A stretch of DNA of 64,000 bases from contig CAZSBG010000011.1 of assembly GCA_964605145.1 (NCBI GenBank), forward strand, positions 31,253-95,252, given 5' to 3'. Positions 7,877 to 18,600 of this stretch are shown one piece after another. The position numbers were made by a program, and so were the translations under genes. The stretch comes from CAZSBG01 sp964605145 (lineage in GTDB: Bacteria > Zhuqueibacterota > Zhuqueibacteria > Thermofontimicrobiales > Thermofontimicrobiaceae). The notes beneath the pieces are model-generated. The model made no database searches and was not told where the DNA came from. It was given only the letters and a program-made list of their open reading frames with translations. Position 1 is the stretch's first letter, and each line of letters starts with the position of its first letter.

Positions 7877-8479
7877 ATGAAAAAAACCGGAAGCTTATTA
7901 TTCATTTTTATATTATTATTCCTGTACCAGTGCGGGAGCAATGCGCCGGAAATGCGGTTTTATTTAATCGATTACCCGGTGGACATGAGCAATCAAAGCG
8001 CCACCCCAAAACACGATGTAGTCATTGGCGTGAACCGCTTCAAAGTGCATCCGCTTTATGATGAAACGCGGCTCGTTTATCGCGATTCGCCCTACGAGGG
8101 AAAATATTATAATTATCATTCCTGGATAACGCCCCCGGCCGATATGGTCACGGACAAGGTGGTGGAGCATTTAGGCGCGTCCGGCATGTTTAAAAATGTG
8201 ATCGAGCTTCCCAAATTTGCCGCAGTGAATTATACTGTAAACGGAACAATTCTGGCCCTGGAAGAGTGGGATGAGGGAAACCAGTGGTACGCCAGGGTGA
8301 AAATTGCAGTCGATATTTTCGATATGAAAAATGAACATATCGTCTGGCAAAAAATTCTGGAACGAAAACTCCTCGTTTCTCCGCAAACACCGTTTGATGT
8401 GGTCAAAGGGATTAACATGGGAGTTGAGCAATGCATCGATGAGCTTCAGCAAGGATTGGATGTGGTTTTTTCGAAATGA
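7877..8479 (+). CDS. ABC-type transport auxiliary lipoprotein (PqiC/YmbA-like) of the MCE system
   Basis: The 200-aa protein starts MKKTGSLLFIFILLFLYQC, a lipoprotein signal with the lipid cysteine in LYQC. An upstream in-frame ATG at 7730 overlaps mlaD and would bury the signal peptide, so 7877 (AAGGA upstream) is preferred. The body has RFYLIDYPVDMS and later VIGVNRFKVHPLYDETRLVYRD, the hallmark of the ABC_trans_aux/PqiC family, outer-membrane lipoproteins that dock MCE tunnels. It sits directly after mlaD, as expected. Confidence 0.85.
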   Translation: MKKTGSLLFIFILLFLYQCGSNAPEMRFYLIDYPVDMSNQSATPKHDVVIGVNRFKVHPLYDETRLVYRDSPYEGKYYNYHSWITPPADMVTDKVVEHLGASGMFKNVIELPKFAAVNYTVNGTILALEEWDEGNQWYARVKIAVDIFDMKNEHIVWQKILERKLLVSPQTPFDVVKGINMGVEQCIDELQQGLDVVFSK

Positions 8480-8666
8480 ACTGCGTAGAATTTTATACCT
8501 CAATTTTGATTGTACAGGCGAACAGATTCTCGATATTCGATTTTGGATATTCGATGAAAAAGCATTATGCTGGCAGCGTTCAGCTTTCAGTCCTGAATAA
8601 TATCATGTTTTTGTATTGAATTCGTTTCAACGCGTCACAGAATTTCGGACATTTAATAGGAAAAGT

Positions 8667-10430
8667 ATGCAATCGAAGTTTTGGAATTGTCGCTTTTTTC
8701 TTTTTCTCTTCATTATAATAATAATCTCCTTGCCTTTCAACTCCTGCCAAAAGCGCACCGATGAAAATATTCTGGCAACCGTCGGGCCGATAAAAATAAC
8801 CGTGGATGAATTCATCGAGAATTACGAATTGAGTCCCCGGCCCGGGGTTGTTTCACGAACCAGCTTCACGCCCCGTTTGCATCTCGATAAAATGATCGAA
8901 AATAAATTGCTGGCCCTTTACGGCGCTGAACACGACTACGAGTACGATCCGCGAATCGCCAGCCAGATTCGGGCGGTTTCGAAGAACATTCTGGTGCAGC
9001 AGCTTTACAGAACACAGGTCGCACAAAAGACCGATGTGACCGAAGCCGAATTGCGCGATGGATTCCTCAAATCCAAAACAAGCATCCGCGCGCGGCATTT
9101 ATTCGTGAGGACAAAACAGGAAGCCGATTCGCTGTTGAATTTAGTCAACCAGGGCGTTTCGTTTCAGCAGTTGAGCAGAGGCATTTTTCGGGATTCCACG
9201 CTGGCGAAAAACGGGGGAGACCTGGGCTACTTTTCCTTCGGTGATATGGATGAGGATTTTGAACGGGCGGCGTACGATTTGAAAGTCGGAGAAGTGTCGC
9301 GGCCGGTGAAAACGAAATGGGGGTATCACATCATCAAAGTGGAAGACAAAATTGAATCGCCCATTGTCACTGAAAATGAATTTCAAACGAACCGGCATAA
9401 AATTGAACCTGTCATTTTGAAACGAAAGCAGGAGCGATTGGCGCAGCAGTACGTCAAGGAATTTATGGCGCCCAAAAACGTTGTTGCCAAAGCCGATGCC
9501 ATTAACTTTTTGGTGAATGCGGCGCGACGCCTGGAAAAAGCCACCCGGACACAGCTTCCATCGGATTTGCCCACGATCAATGATGAAGAAATTACCTCGG
9601 TTCAAAATGAAATCGATGAGCATCTGAACGATGTGATCGTTGAATTCGAAGGCGGCGCCTGGACGATAAAGGAATTTTTCGAAAAAATGATGGAAACACT
9701 CCCGCAGGATCAACCGGATTTGACGAGCCATCTCAGCATCGCTGAAAAAATCGCGGTCATGGTGCGGAATGAATTTTTGTCCGAGGAAGCGAAACGATTG
9801 GGACTGGAGAACCAGCCCTGGGCAAAAGCCATGCTGGAGCAGAAAAAAGATAAACTAGTGGCCAATTTAGTTCGACTGGATATCGTCGAATCCATTCAGA
9901 TTTCCGAGGAGGAAGTGGTGAAGCATTATTCGAACTTCCCCGGGAAATTTTCATCGCCGGAAAAATATAAACTGAAAGAAATCGTGATTGCCGATGCAAC
10001 AGCGGCAGTAAAAATTCATCAACAGCTCTTTGATGGAGCTGATTTCAGCGAACTGGCGCGGCAGTATTCTATTCGGGAGCAATCGGCGCAACGTGGGGGA
10101 GAGATAGGCTATATCAGCCGTGTGGACAATCCTGACATTGTTAGTCGAGTGAAAGATTTAACAATTGGACAGATATCCGAACCGATGCCTATCAGCGGGC
10201 ATTACATTATTTTACAATTGGTGGATAAGCAGAGTCCGCAGGTCATTCCTTTCGATCAAATTCGCGAACAGGTAAAACAGGATTTGTGGAATTCAAAAGT
10301 TCGTTTGGCCACGGATTCTATTTTGAAGTCTCAGCAAGAAAAAAATATAATTTGGATAAATGAAAAGCTGATTGAGTCGCTGGAGTCGGAGGACAAGAAG
10401 AATGTGGAGATGATTGGGTTTGAGCAGTGA
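8667..10430 (+). CDS. periplasmic double-parvulin peptidyl-prolyl isomerase lipoprotein (SurA/PpiC-like), copy A
   Basis: The chosen start gives 587 aa: a signal with the lipid cysteine in FNSC, a SurA-N-like helical domain, a first rotamase domain beginning RARHLFVRT and ending KWGYHIIKVED, a helical linker, and a second rotamase-like domain from about residue 445 to 550 with QSAQRGGEIGYIS. Such proteins chaperone outer-membrane and secreted proteins in the periplasm. A start 17 codons upstream (8616) is possible but gives a poor signal peptide. It is paralogous to the gene at 26140-27819; both share RPVKTKxGYxIIKVED. Each lies upstream of a TonB receptor module, suggesting they fold those products. 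Confidence 0.88.
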   Translation: MQSKFWNCRFFLFLFIIIIISLPFNSCQKRTDENILATVGPIKITVDEFIENYELSPRPGVVSRTSFTPRLHLDKMIENKLLALYGAEHDYEYDPRIASQIRAVSKNILVQQLYRTQVAQKTDVTEAELRDGFLKSKTSIRARHLFVRTKQEADSLLNLVNQGVSFQQLSRGIFRDSTLAKNGGDLGYFSFGDMDEDFERAAYDLKVGEVSRPVKTKWGYHIIKVEDKIESPIVTENEFQTNRHKIEPVILKRKQERLAQQYVKEFMAPKNVVAKADAINFLVNAARRLEKATRTQLPSDLPTINDEEITSVQNEIDEHLNDVIVEFEGGAWTIKEFFEKMMETLPQDQPDLTSHLSIAEKIAVMVRNEFLSEEAKRLGLENQPWAKAMLEQKKDKLVANLVRLDIVESIQISEEEVVKHYSNFPGKFSSPEKYKLKEIVIADATAAVKIHQQLFDGADFSELARQYSIREQSAQRGGEIGYISRVDNPDIVSRVKDLTIGQISEPMPISGHYIILQLVDKQSPQVIPFDQIREQVKQDLWNSKVRLATDSILKSQQEKNIIWINEKLIESLESEDKKNVEMIGFEQ

Positions 10431-10574
10431 GTTGTTGTCAGCAGTCAGCTTTCAGCCCGAAGTCTTCAGCTTTTGTTATAAATTTTTGATTGTTTGTGTA
10501 GAATTGGTTAACCTTAAACTCAATGTGGTCAAATGTTAGTATTAAATAGAAAATCAATTCTATCCAAAAGCAAA

Positions 10575-11498
10575 ATGAAGATTTCGCTCATAGGTAGTTT
10601 GCTAATCATTTTATGTATTTCATTATATTGCAGCTTTTCAAAACCACACTCCAAATTAACGCCCCAAAACCCATCCCCAATGGACGAACACATCCGGCAG
10701 CACGAGCGAATTCCCGACAAAAAGTTGCCGGGGAATTCATTCACCATTGATAGCCTGCTGCACAAATCCATTGAAATTTTCATTCCGGCAAAAGCGGCTG
10801 CGACGGAGAAACCGAACCTGCTGATACATTTCCACGGTGCAAGTTATGTGGCCAAACATGCGGTGTCGGTTCAAACAGAATCAATTGTCCTGGCCAATGT
10901 GCATCTGGGCTCCGGTTCTTCCGCGTATGAAAGACCGTTTTCAGCCGAAAAAATTTTCGATGATTTCATCGCTGCGCTTCATAACCGTTTGAAAAATGAA
11001 ATGCCGGCGTTTGAGAATTTCGATTCGATTTACATCAGTTCATTCAGCGCCGGCTACGGTGCGGTTCGTGCCATAATAAAATACCCGGAAAATATGAATC
11101 AAATAGATGACATCATTCTCCTCGATGGCCTGCATACCGATTACATCCCTGCGAGGACGCCCCTGGCCAAAGGCGGCGCATTGAATACAACCAAACTGGA
11201 AAATTTCCTGAAATTTGCGGAACTTGCTGCCTCAGGAGAGAGGAAAATGATTATCACCCATTCCGAAATATTTCCCGGCACATACGCCAGCACCACGGAA
11301 ACTGCTGAGTACCTGGTTCGCTCATTAAACTTAAAACGTAAACCAGTGTTACAATGGGGACCCATGGGAATGCAGCAGGTGAGCGAGACCGTCCAAAATG
11401 ACCTGCACATCCTGGCATTCGCCGGAAATACCGCCCCAGATCATATCGATCACTTTCATGCAATTCATTATTTTCTTTCAATTCTTGAAAGGAAATAG
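10575..11498 (+). CDS. alpha/beta-hydrolase-fold lipoprotein
   Basis: From ATG 10575 the product is 307 aa with a lipoprotein-like signal (lipid cysteine C19 in ISLYC). The oxyanion segment is LIHFHGASY (83-91). The nucleophile elbow is SFSAGYG with candidate serine S158, a variant with S instead of G at the first position of GxSxG. A C-terminal HIDHFHAIHYF supplies the catalytic histidine, and IILLDGLHTDY resembles the acid loop. The substrate is unknown; esterase or peptidase activity is possible. The upstream in-frame start at 10533 adds 14 residues that would disrupt the signal. Confidence 0.7.
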   Translation: MKISLIGSLLIILCISLYCSFSKPHSKLTPQNPSPMDEHIRQHERIPDKKLPGNSFTIDSLLHKSIEIFIPAKAAATEKPNLLIHFHGASYVAKHAVSVQTESIVLANVHLGSGSSAYERPFSAEKIFDDFIAALHNRLKNEMPAFENFDSIYISSFSAGYGAVRAIIKYPENMNQIDDIILLDGLHTDYIPARTPLAKGGALNTTKLENFLKFAELAASGERKMIITHSEIFPGTYASTTETAEYLVRSLNLKRKPVLQWGPMGMQQVSETVQNDLHILAFAGNTAPDHIDHFHAIHYFLSILERK

Positions 11499-11547
11499 AA
11501 ATATCTTCATAATGTAACCAGTAGTTAATCCAAAATTCAAAAAACAC

Positions 11548-11576
11548 TTGACAAATACAAAAAAAATTTGTATAAT
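11548..11576 (+). promoter_or_regulatory. sigma70-type promoter of the LacI regulator
   Basis: TTGACA (11548-11553) and TATAAT (11571-11576) are separated by exactly 17 bases, a perfect consensus match. The spacer ends create an inverted repeat ACAAAT...ATTTGT (11551-11571). Confidence 0.85.
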
Positions 11577-11590
11577 GAAACCAAGAAATT

Positions 11591-11604
11591 TGGAAGGGCT
11601 TCCA
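11591..11604 (+). promoter_or_regulatory. palindromic operator candidate, probably autoregulatory
   Basis: TGGAAGGGCTTCCA is a perfect 6+2+6 palindrome just downstream of the expected transcription start and 20 bases before the lacI-type start codon. LacI-family operators are short even-length palindromes, so repression by its own product is a reasonable inference. Confidence 0.55.
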
Positions 11605-11623
11605 TGAAATGGGAGTAAGGTAA

Positions 11624-12727
11624 ATGTCAACAACAATTTATGACGTTGCAAAAAAAGCGGGAGTTGGTATTGGCACCGTTTCTCGCGTTCTGAACAACAG
11701 TCCTCAAATCTCTCCGAAAACCCGAGAAAAAGTTCTCAAAGTCATCAAAGAATTAAAATATCAACCCCACGCAATGGCCCAGGGATTGGCTCGCAAACGA
11801 ACGAACAGTCTTGCATGTCTCGTTCCGTCTTTTACCGGCTATTTTTATTTGGAATTGATCAATGGCATTCAGCAGGCATTGAGTCGCCATCGATTTGATT
11901 TGATTCTCTACAGCATCGGTCAGATGGATAAAGAAAAAGAAATTTTGAAACGAACCCTGCGCGAACGTAAAGTGGATGGTGTACTGTTGATTTCCATGCC
12001 AATTACTGATGAATATGTGAAGAAGTTCACCCAGGCCAGGTTCCCCATCGTTTTGGTGGATAGCTTCCATGATGAACTGGATTCCATCGCTATTGAAAAT
12101 CGCGAGGGAGCGTTCATCGCCACAAAACATCTCATCGATCTCGGGCACACGCGAATTGGCATGATAAACGGTAACCTGAACAGTTTACCGGCTAAAATTC
12201 GTCTGGAAGGATTCAAAGCTGCCCTGGCCGAAAACAATATTCCGTTTGAAGCAGAACGAGTTAAAATTGTCCAGCAAACTGACAATAAAGAACTGAACCA
12301 TAATCATGGTTTCAATAAAAAAGCCGGTTATGAAGCCATGCTCAGTTTATTAAATTTAGAAGTGAACAGACCGACTGCGGTATTCATTTCCAGTGATATT
12401 CAGGCTGCCGGCGCTTTGAAAGCAATTCGCGAGCGGGGATTGAGCGTTCCTGAAGATATCGCGATTATGGGATTCGACGGCGTTGAATTATCAGAATATC
12501 TGGGTTTAACCACCATGAAGCAGCCCATGTTTGAAATGGGAATGATTGCAGTGGAGCGGCTCATCGAAAAAATACTGTCACCTGAAACAACGAAAAAAAA
12601 GGTTAAAAAATTATTTCATACACGTCTCATCATTCGGGATACATGCGGAGCGGGTTGGCTGCGAAAAGATGATCAGAAAAAAGTAATAGAAGATGATCCA
12701 GAATCTGTATTAGTTGAACAGCCGTAA
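11624..12727 (+). CDS. LacI-family transcriptional regulator
   Basis: The 367-aa cytoplasmic DNA-binding protein begins TIYDVAKKAGVGIGTVSRVL, the LacI helix-turn-helix (about residues 3-24), followed by the hinge YQPHAMAQGLARKRTN. The ligand domain is a periplasmic-binding-like fold with typical segments LVPSFTGYFYLELINGI, VDGVLLISMP, IAIMGFDGVELSEYLGLTT and MGMIAVERLIEKI. Members usually sense sugars. It stands first in front of a TonB receptor module and an amylase-family gene, so glycan or oligosaccharide control is inferred. GGAGTAAGG supports the start. Confidence 0.92.
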   Translation: MSTTIYDVAKKAGVGIGTVSRVLNNSPQISPKTREKVLKVIKELKYQPHAMAQGLARKRTNSLACLVPSFTGYFYLELINGIQQALSRHRFDLILYSIGQMDKEKEILKRTLRERKVDGVLLISMPITDEYVKKFTQARFPIVLVDSFHDELDSIAIENREGAFIATKHLIDLGHTRIGMINGNLNSLPAKIRLEGFKAALAENNIPFEAERVKIVQQTDNKELNHNHGFNKKAGYEAMLSLLNLEVNRPTAVFISSDIQAAGALKAIRERGLSVPEDIAIMGFDGVELSEYLGLTTMKQPMFEMGMIAVERLIEKILSPETTKKKVKKLFHTRLIIRDTCGAGWLRKDDQKKVIEDDPESVLVEQP

Positions 12728-12803
12728 AATAGAGCAGAATGATTGTCTCACATAAATAAATTGGATAATTAGAAGCTAAAAAATCTGTAAAGGGGAAATG
12801 CGT

Positions 12804-15617
12804 ATGAAACTATTATCAAGATCATTAGCAATATTCCTCATTTTTGCTTTTGGTTTCATTGGTTCTTTGAATGCCGGAACCACGGGGAAGATTTCAGGCA
12901 TGGTAAAAGATGCTGAATCTGGCATGCCGTTGCCCGGAGCGAACATTGTGCTCGAAGGCACCATGATGGGAGCCGCAAGTGATTTGGACGGGCATTACCT
13001 TGTGATGAATGTTCCGCCCGGCGTTTATACACTTAAGGTCACCATGATGGGGTACCAACCCAAGCGCGTGGAAAATGTTCGTGTTTCTATTGATTTGACA
13101 ACAACGATAAATTTTGAAATCCAAACCCAGGTCATGGATTTGGGCGAGGAGGTAACAGTCGTGGCCGAACGGGAGATCATCCAGCCGGATATGACATCCT
13201 CGCTCTCTGCTGTTAGCGCAGAGGAAATACAGAATTTGCCTGTGCAGGAATTAAGCGATGTGCTGGAATTGCAGGCCGGTTTAGTGAAAGACCCGTTGGG
13301 TGGGCTTCACGTTCGCGGCGGTCGGTCCGGCGAAGTTGCATTCTGGATCGATGGCATCGCGGCCACAGACGTGTATTCCGGCAATATGGGCGTGGAAGTG
13401 GAAAACGCGTCCATTCAGGAATTGCAGGTGGTGAGCGGTACATTTAACGCGGAATACGGTCAGGCCATGTCCGGTATCATCAACATCGTAACAAAAGAAG
13501 GCGGTTCCGAATACAGCGGCGAAGCGCGATTTTACATGGGAGATTATGTCAGTAACGATACGGAGTTGTTCAGTCGCATCGATAAGATCGATCCGATGTC
13601 GTTGTACAATATCCAGGGAACGCTGAGCGGCCCGGTTCCTTACACGAAGAAGAAGCTAAATTTCTTCTCCATGGTGCGATATTTTCAAAATGAGGGATGG
13701 TTCTATGGACGAAAGCAATTCGCGCCATCCGGCTACGCTTCGACAAATGAATGGGTCGCGCTGAATCCGTTTCAAAAAATAAGCACCCAGGGGAAATTAT
13801 CCTACAGTCTGACGCCGACGATCAAATTAAGTTATGGACTTTTCTGGAATTCAAACGAGTTTCGTTCCTTTGATCATGGGTTCAAATACAATCCGGATGG
13901 CGATTACCAGAAGTTTGAATCCGGAAACACGCATATCCTTTCCTTGAATCATGTCCTCTCTCCAAAAACATTTTACGAATTGAAATTCACAAAATTTTAT
14001 ACTGATTACGAACAATATGTCTATGAAAATCCGCTGCAGGGTGTGCAATATATCTTCGATCCGGCAGATACGTCCGGACAGAGATATATCATCGATCCGA
14101 ATAGCCCTCCCGGCTATGTCCACCCGGATTCACTGAGGACGCCTGTTTCGTACAGCTTCAACCAGGGCGGCACAAAGATGGATCATTTTTTCCGGAGCAC
14201 AGCCTATATGATTGGCAAATTCGACCTGGTGAGCCAGGTGAGCCGCGCCCATCAGATCAAGACCGGCGTGGAATTCAGGCAGCACGACCTGAATCTCGAA
14301 TGGTTCAACATTCAGCCAAAACGCGAAGGCAATGCAGAAATTGTTCCGTTCGAACCGTATGTGCCTTCTGTGACAACCCCGTATCACGATATTTACAATC
14401 ATAAACCCATGGAAATTGCAGCATACGTGCAGGACAAAATCGAATTGAAAGATATGATTATGAACATCGGTATCCGATTCGATTATTTCGATCCGGATGG
14501 CCAGGTGCTCGCCGATCCGATGGACCCGAATATTTATTCTCCTCTACTGGAAGAGAATTATTACGTGGATCCATCGCTGCCCGAAGCACAACTCAACGAT
14601 CCCTCCAATATTATCCCCCTTGAAACGCGCCGGAAAAGTTGGTACAAAGATGCTTCGGCAAAGTACAAATTCAGCCCGAGACTGGGTATTGCCTATCCCA
14701 TCACCGAGCGCGGCGTCATCCATTTTTCGTACGGCCACTTTTTCCAGATTCCGCTGTTCGACTTTCTCTACTCCAGCCCGGATTTCAAAGTGACCGAGGC
14801 CGAAGGGGCCCGGGTCATCGGAAATGCGGACTTGAATCCACAGAAAACGGTGATGTACGAAATTGGATTGCAGCAGCAGATCGCCGAAAATGTCGGTTTT
14901 GATGTGACCATGTTTTACCGCGACGTTCGCGACTGGGTTGGAACCAGTCCGCTCATTTCCACTTACGGTACAGTGAAATATTCGAGATATGAAAATAAGG
15001 ATTATTCCAATGTGCGTGGATTTACGCTGGCTTTGAATAAACGCTATTCCAATTATTTTTCAGCTTCGGTGGATTATTCATTTATGATTACCGAAGGCAG
15101 CTATTCCAATCCCACAGATGCGTTTAATGCAGAACAGGGCCAGCGCGAGCCGCGTCGGCAGCTCATTGCATTGAGTTGGGATAGACGCCACACCCTGAAC
15201 AGCACCGTGAGCATTGGTACGCAAAAATGGCGGACTTCTTTCCTCAGCAGATTCTGGAGCGGTCTGCCTTACACACCGAGGTTCCCCAAAGGAACGGTTA
15301 CGGGCGGTGGTACATACAATGAGCTTCGCGAAAACAGTGATCGTCTGCCGAACCAGTTTTCATTCGATATATATGTCAATTATAACCTGAAAGTTGGAGG
15401 ATTAAATCTGTCAGTGTTCGCCAATGTCTATAATTTGTTTGACACACGAAACGCAACGTGGGTGTATACGGATACCGGTTCTCCAGATTATACACTGGAT
15501 TCTGTCGGCATTTTTGGCGATCCAAATCGCGTGGGAACATTGGAGGAATTTTTCACCCATCCTGAATGGTATACTGAACCGCGACAGGTTCAGATGGGAG
15601 TAGCAATCAATTTTTAA
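12804..15617 (+). CDS. TonB-dependent receptor with carboxypeptidase-regulatory-like N-terminal domain, copy A
   Basis: About 937 aa: signal peptide to LNAGTTG, a CarboxypepD_reg-like domain (about residues 27-105; GKISGMVKDAESG, PPGVYTLKVTMMGY), a plug domain (about 120-235; LHVRGGRSGEVAFWIDGI, FNAEYGQAMSGIINIVTKEGG) and a C-terminal beta-barrel ending VQMGVAINF. It should form an outer-membrane channel for uptake of large substrates, energised by TonB. AGGGG is only two bases from ATG 12798 but eight from ATG 12804, so the second start is favoured. Paralogue: 27840-30602. No SusD follows; a PorV-linked module is present instead. Confidence 0.92.
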   Translation: MKLLSRSLAIFLIFAFGFIGSLNAGTTGKISGMVKDAESGMPLPGANIVLEGTMMGAASDLDGHYLVMNVPPGVYTLKVTMMGYQPKRVENVRVSIDLTTTINFEIQTQVMDLGEEVTVVAEREIIQPDMTSSLSAVSAEEIQNLPVQELSDVLELQAGLVKDPLGGLHVRGGRSGEVAFWIDGIAATDVYSGNMGVEVENASIQELQVVSGTFNAEYGQAMSGIINIVTKEGGSEYSGEARFYMGDYVSNDTELFSRIDKIDPMSLYNIQGTLSGPVPYTKKKLNFFSMVRYFQNEGWFYGRKQFAPSGYASTNEWVALNPFQKISTQGKLSYSLTPTIKLSYGLFWNSNEFRSFDHGFKYNPDGDYQKFESGNTHILSLNHVLSPKTFYELKFTKFYTDYEQYVYENPLQGVQYIFDPADTSGQRYIIDPNSPPGYVHPDSLRTPVSYSFNQGGTKMDHFFRSTAYMIGKFDLVSQVSRAHQIKTGVEFRQHDLNLEWFNIQPKREGNAEIVPFEPYVPSVTTPYHDIYNHKPMEIAAYVQDKIELKDMIMNIGIRFDYFDPDGQVLADPMDPNIYSPLLEENYYVDPSLPEAQLNDPSNIIPLETRRKSWYKDASAKYKFSPRLGIAYPITERGVIHFSYGHFFQIPLFDFLYSSPDFKVTEAEGARVIGNADLNPQKTVMYEIGLQQQIAENVGFDVTMFYRDVRDWVGTSPLISTYGTVKYSRYENKDYSNVRGFTLALNKRYSNYFSASVDYSFMITEGSYSNPTDAFNAEQGQREPRRQLIALSWDRRHTLNSTVSIGTQKWRTSFLSRFWSGLPYTPRFPKGTVTGGGTYNELRENSDRLPNQFSFDIYVNYNLKVGGLNLSVFANVYNLFDTRNATWVYTDTGSPDYTLDSVGIFGDPNRVGTLEEFFTHPEWYTEPRQVQMGVAINF

Positions 15618-15671
15618 GCGATGCGATCAATTATTACTCGATAAATATTTCAAAAATATTGAGGTAGAAGT

Positions 15672-18600
15672 ATGAGAAAAATTTCAGCTTTTACATTTAC
15701 ATGCATATATTTAACATTGTTTCTTTTTGAATTTTCGCTGGCACAAATCACTTCTCACGGTGATGTAAGAGAAGTGCGAAGCGGGCTTCATTCCGGAAAT
15801 CAGATCAAAACAACATTCTATAACACCGGATTTTTTGGGCGCAAAGAAGACAGTCCAAATGATTTTGGAGGTGAATGGCCCAAAAACACCGGGCGCATTT
15901 ATGTTGGTGATGCCTGCACTATTGTCGGCACATTTATCGACACGGTCGGCGCCAATGGCCAGCCCATTGTAATTACACCGGACGGACCGCAGAAAGGATC
16001 CGGCTCTGCACGCCGTGGAGAGATTGGTCCCAATGGCGAGTGGTTTACATGGATGCCCCTGCCTGGCTTTGCAAATCCGGACAGTAAAAAAGTCGCCATG
16101 ACGGATCTCAATGCCAGTCCACGATATCGGGCAACCTGGCCAATGACCTGGCCGGATAAAATGGAAGATATGGTCGATCCCGGTTGGTCCGGCGCATGGA
16201 ACGGCTATTTTGGCAAGGATGTGTTCAATGCGGATCAGGAAAGTTTTTATGTCATGGATGATTATCAAAATGCGGAATACCCATTTTACCCGGACAGCAC
16301 CGATACGCTCCGGCGTGGATTGGGACTGAGAGCCACAGTTCGCGGATTTCAGTGGTCCAATGCATTGGTGGAAGATGCATTGTTCTGGCTGTACGATATC
16401 ACCAATATCGGCACCACAAATTACGACAAAATGGTATTCGGCATGATGATCGGGAATATGATGGGAAATACACGCACCAATCAGGGTGACTTTAATGACG
16501 ATTCGGCCGATTACGATCTGGTGGAAGATTTAGCATTTACCTGGGATAACGACTTTTTGGGACAGGGAGGCTGGGGGCCGGTGGGCGTTCTCGGTTACGC
16601 ATTTTTAGAAAGCCCGGGGAATCCCTACGACGGCATCGACAATGACGGTGATGGCACCGCGTTTGGTGGTCCGACAATCTCCGAGGATATGTTCGATGCC
16701 AAAATCATTAGTGTGGATGATCGGGTGGCTGTGATAGATTATGAAACCTACGAACGAACTGTAACGACCATGCCTGCCGACGGCATTACGTACAATTATA
16801 ATGGAAATATCGTCACTGTTAATCCCGGTCAGACCGTGCGCGAGATCGCTCATGATAATATTGATAACAACTTAAACGGCATCATCGACGAGAACAATGG
16901 AGCAACCATCGGCACCGCGCCAGACACGACACATGTGTATTTGTACGTGGATTTGCCCTACAAAGATTATATTATGGGCGCCGGACTGGGCAATCCGTTG
17001 ATCGACGAACGCCGCGACGATGGGGTGGATAACGACAATGATTGGGACCCCCTATCGGACGATGTTGGTCTCGATGGAAAAGCCGGCACCGGTGATCCCG
17101 GGGAGGGAGATGGTATGCCAACTTCCGGAGCCGGCACAGAATTTCCCGGTGAGCCCAACATCGATAAAACGGATATTGATGAATCGGATATGATTGGTTT
17201 GACCAGTTTTTATTTTTTCAAACCATTCGATGCAGTGCCATTGCACGATGATAACAAGGTTTGGCGTTACATGAAACCCGGCTATCTCAATGCTGCGATT
17301 GAAAATGCAGATGCAGACTTCCAGTTTGGTTCCGGCTATTTCCCATTGAAGGTCGGCCAGACCGAGCGGTTCTCCATTGCCATGATTTTTGGCGATGGCC
17401 CGCGCTACGATTCGAACAGCGACCTGTACCGAAACAAAGGCTGGGTTTCCAAAGCCTATAACGAGAACTATAATTTTGCCCAGGCGCCTTACACGCCAAC
17501 GCTGGTGGCAGTGCCCGGCGATAATAAAGTAACGCTTTACTGGGATGAACTTGCCGAAGAGTCTTTTGATCCCATTACCGGCAATGATTTCGAAGGTTAT
17601 CGGCTGTATCGCTCAACAGACACGCAATTCCGCGATATGGTGGAAATTACGGATGCGTTCGGATCCAAAACGTTCATGGAACCGATTGCTCAATTCGATT
17701 TAAAAAATGAATATGATGGCTTTACCTACACCCAGCGAAATGTAGACAACTCCACAACAGATTATCAGGTTGTGCCGGTCAAAGGCGTGCAATTTTATCT
17801 CGGCAATAATAGCGGTCTCCAACACAGTTATGTGGACGAGGATGTGAAAAATGGCTACACCTACTACTACGCACTGACCGCATACGATCACGGTGATCCT
17901 CGTCCGGATAAACAAATCCCGCCCACTGAAAGCGGAATTCAAATTTCGGTGGATGCATCCGGGCGTGTGGACAAGGGCCGAAATGTGCAAATCGTGCGGC
18001 CTGAAGCGCCGGTTGCCGGGTATGTCGCGGCCGATTTGGACACCATCGAGGCTGTATCCATTTTGAAACCCTCCGGTGATTTTACGTATCGCATCATCGA
18101 TCCTGCAGAAATCAAGGAAAATCATAGATATCGCATCACATTCGAAGATACGGTACAGGTCGGCAGCGTTGGAGAGGGCGATACCTTGTCAACAAAATGC
18201 TGGACATTGGCCGATGTCACATTCGAGGAAGAGGGACAAATCGATACATTAATTAACCGCAGCCGTAACCTGAGTATTTATGATGAACAGCCCATCATCG
18301 ATGGTTTTCAGTTGTTTGTCAACAATGCCCAATTCATTGATATTGACCGAACGAAAAGCACGTGGAGCCGGGACAGCCTCTATACCATCGGCTTCAAGGT
18401 GTTTAAATACGGCTTCACCACCGGCACCATGTATCCTTCGGATTATATGATTATTTTTGATGAAGTGGGTGTGGACACATCGACCTATCTTGAGGTGAGA
18501 CGGGTAGCTCTGGTGCCAAAACCAGTCAATTTCAAAGTTTACAATCTTTCCAATGAGGAATATATTGATTTTGCTTTCTGGGAAGTGCATGGGGACGATG

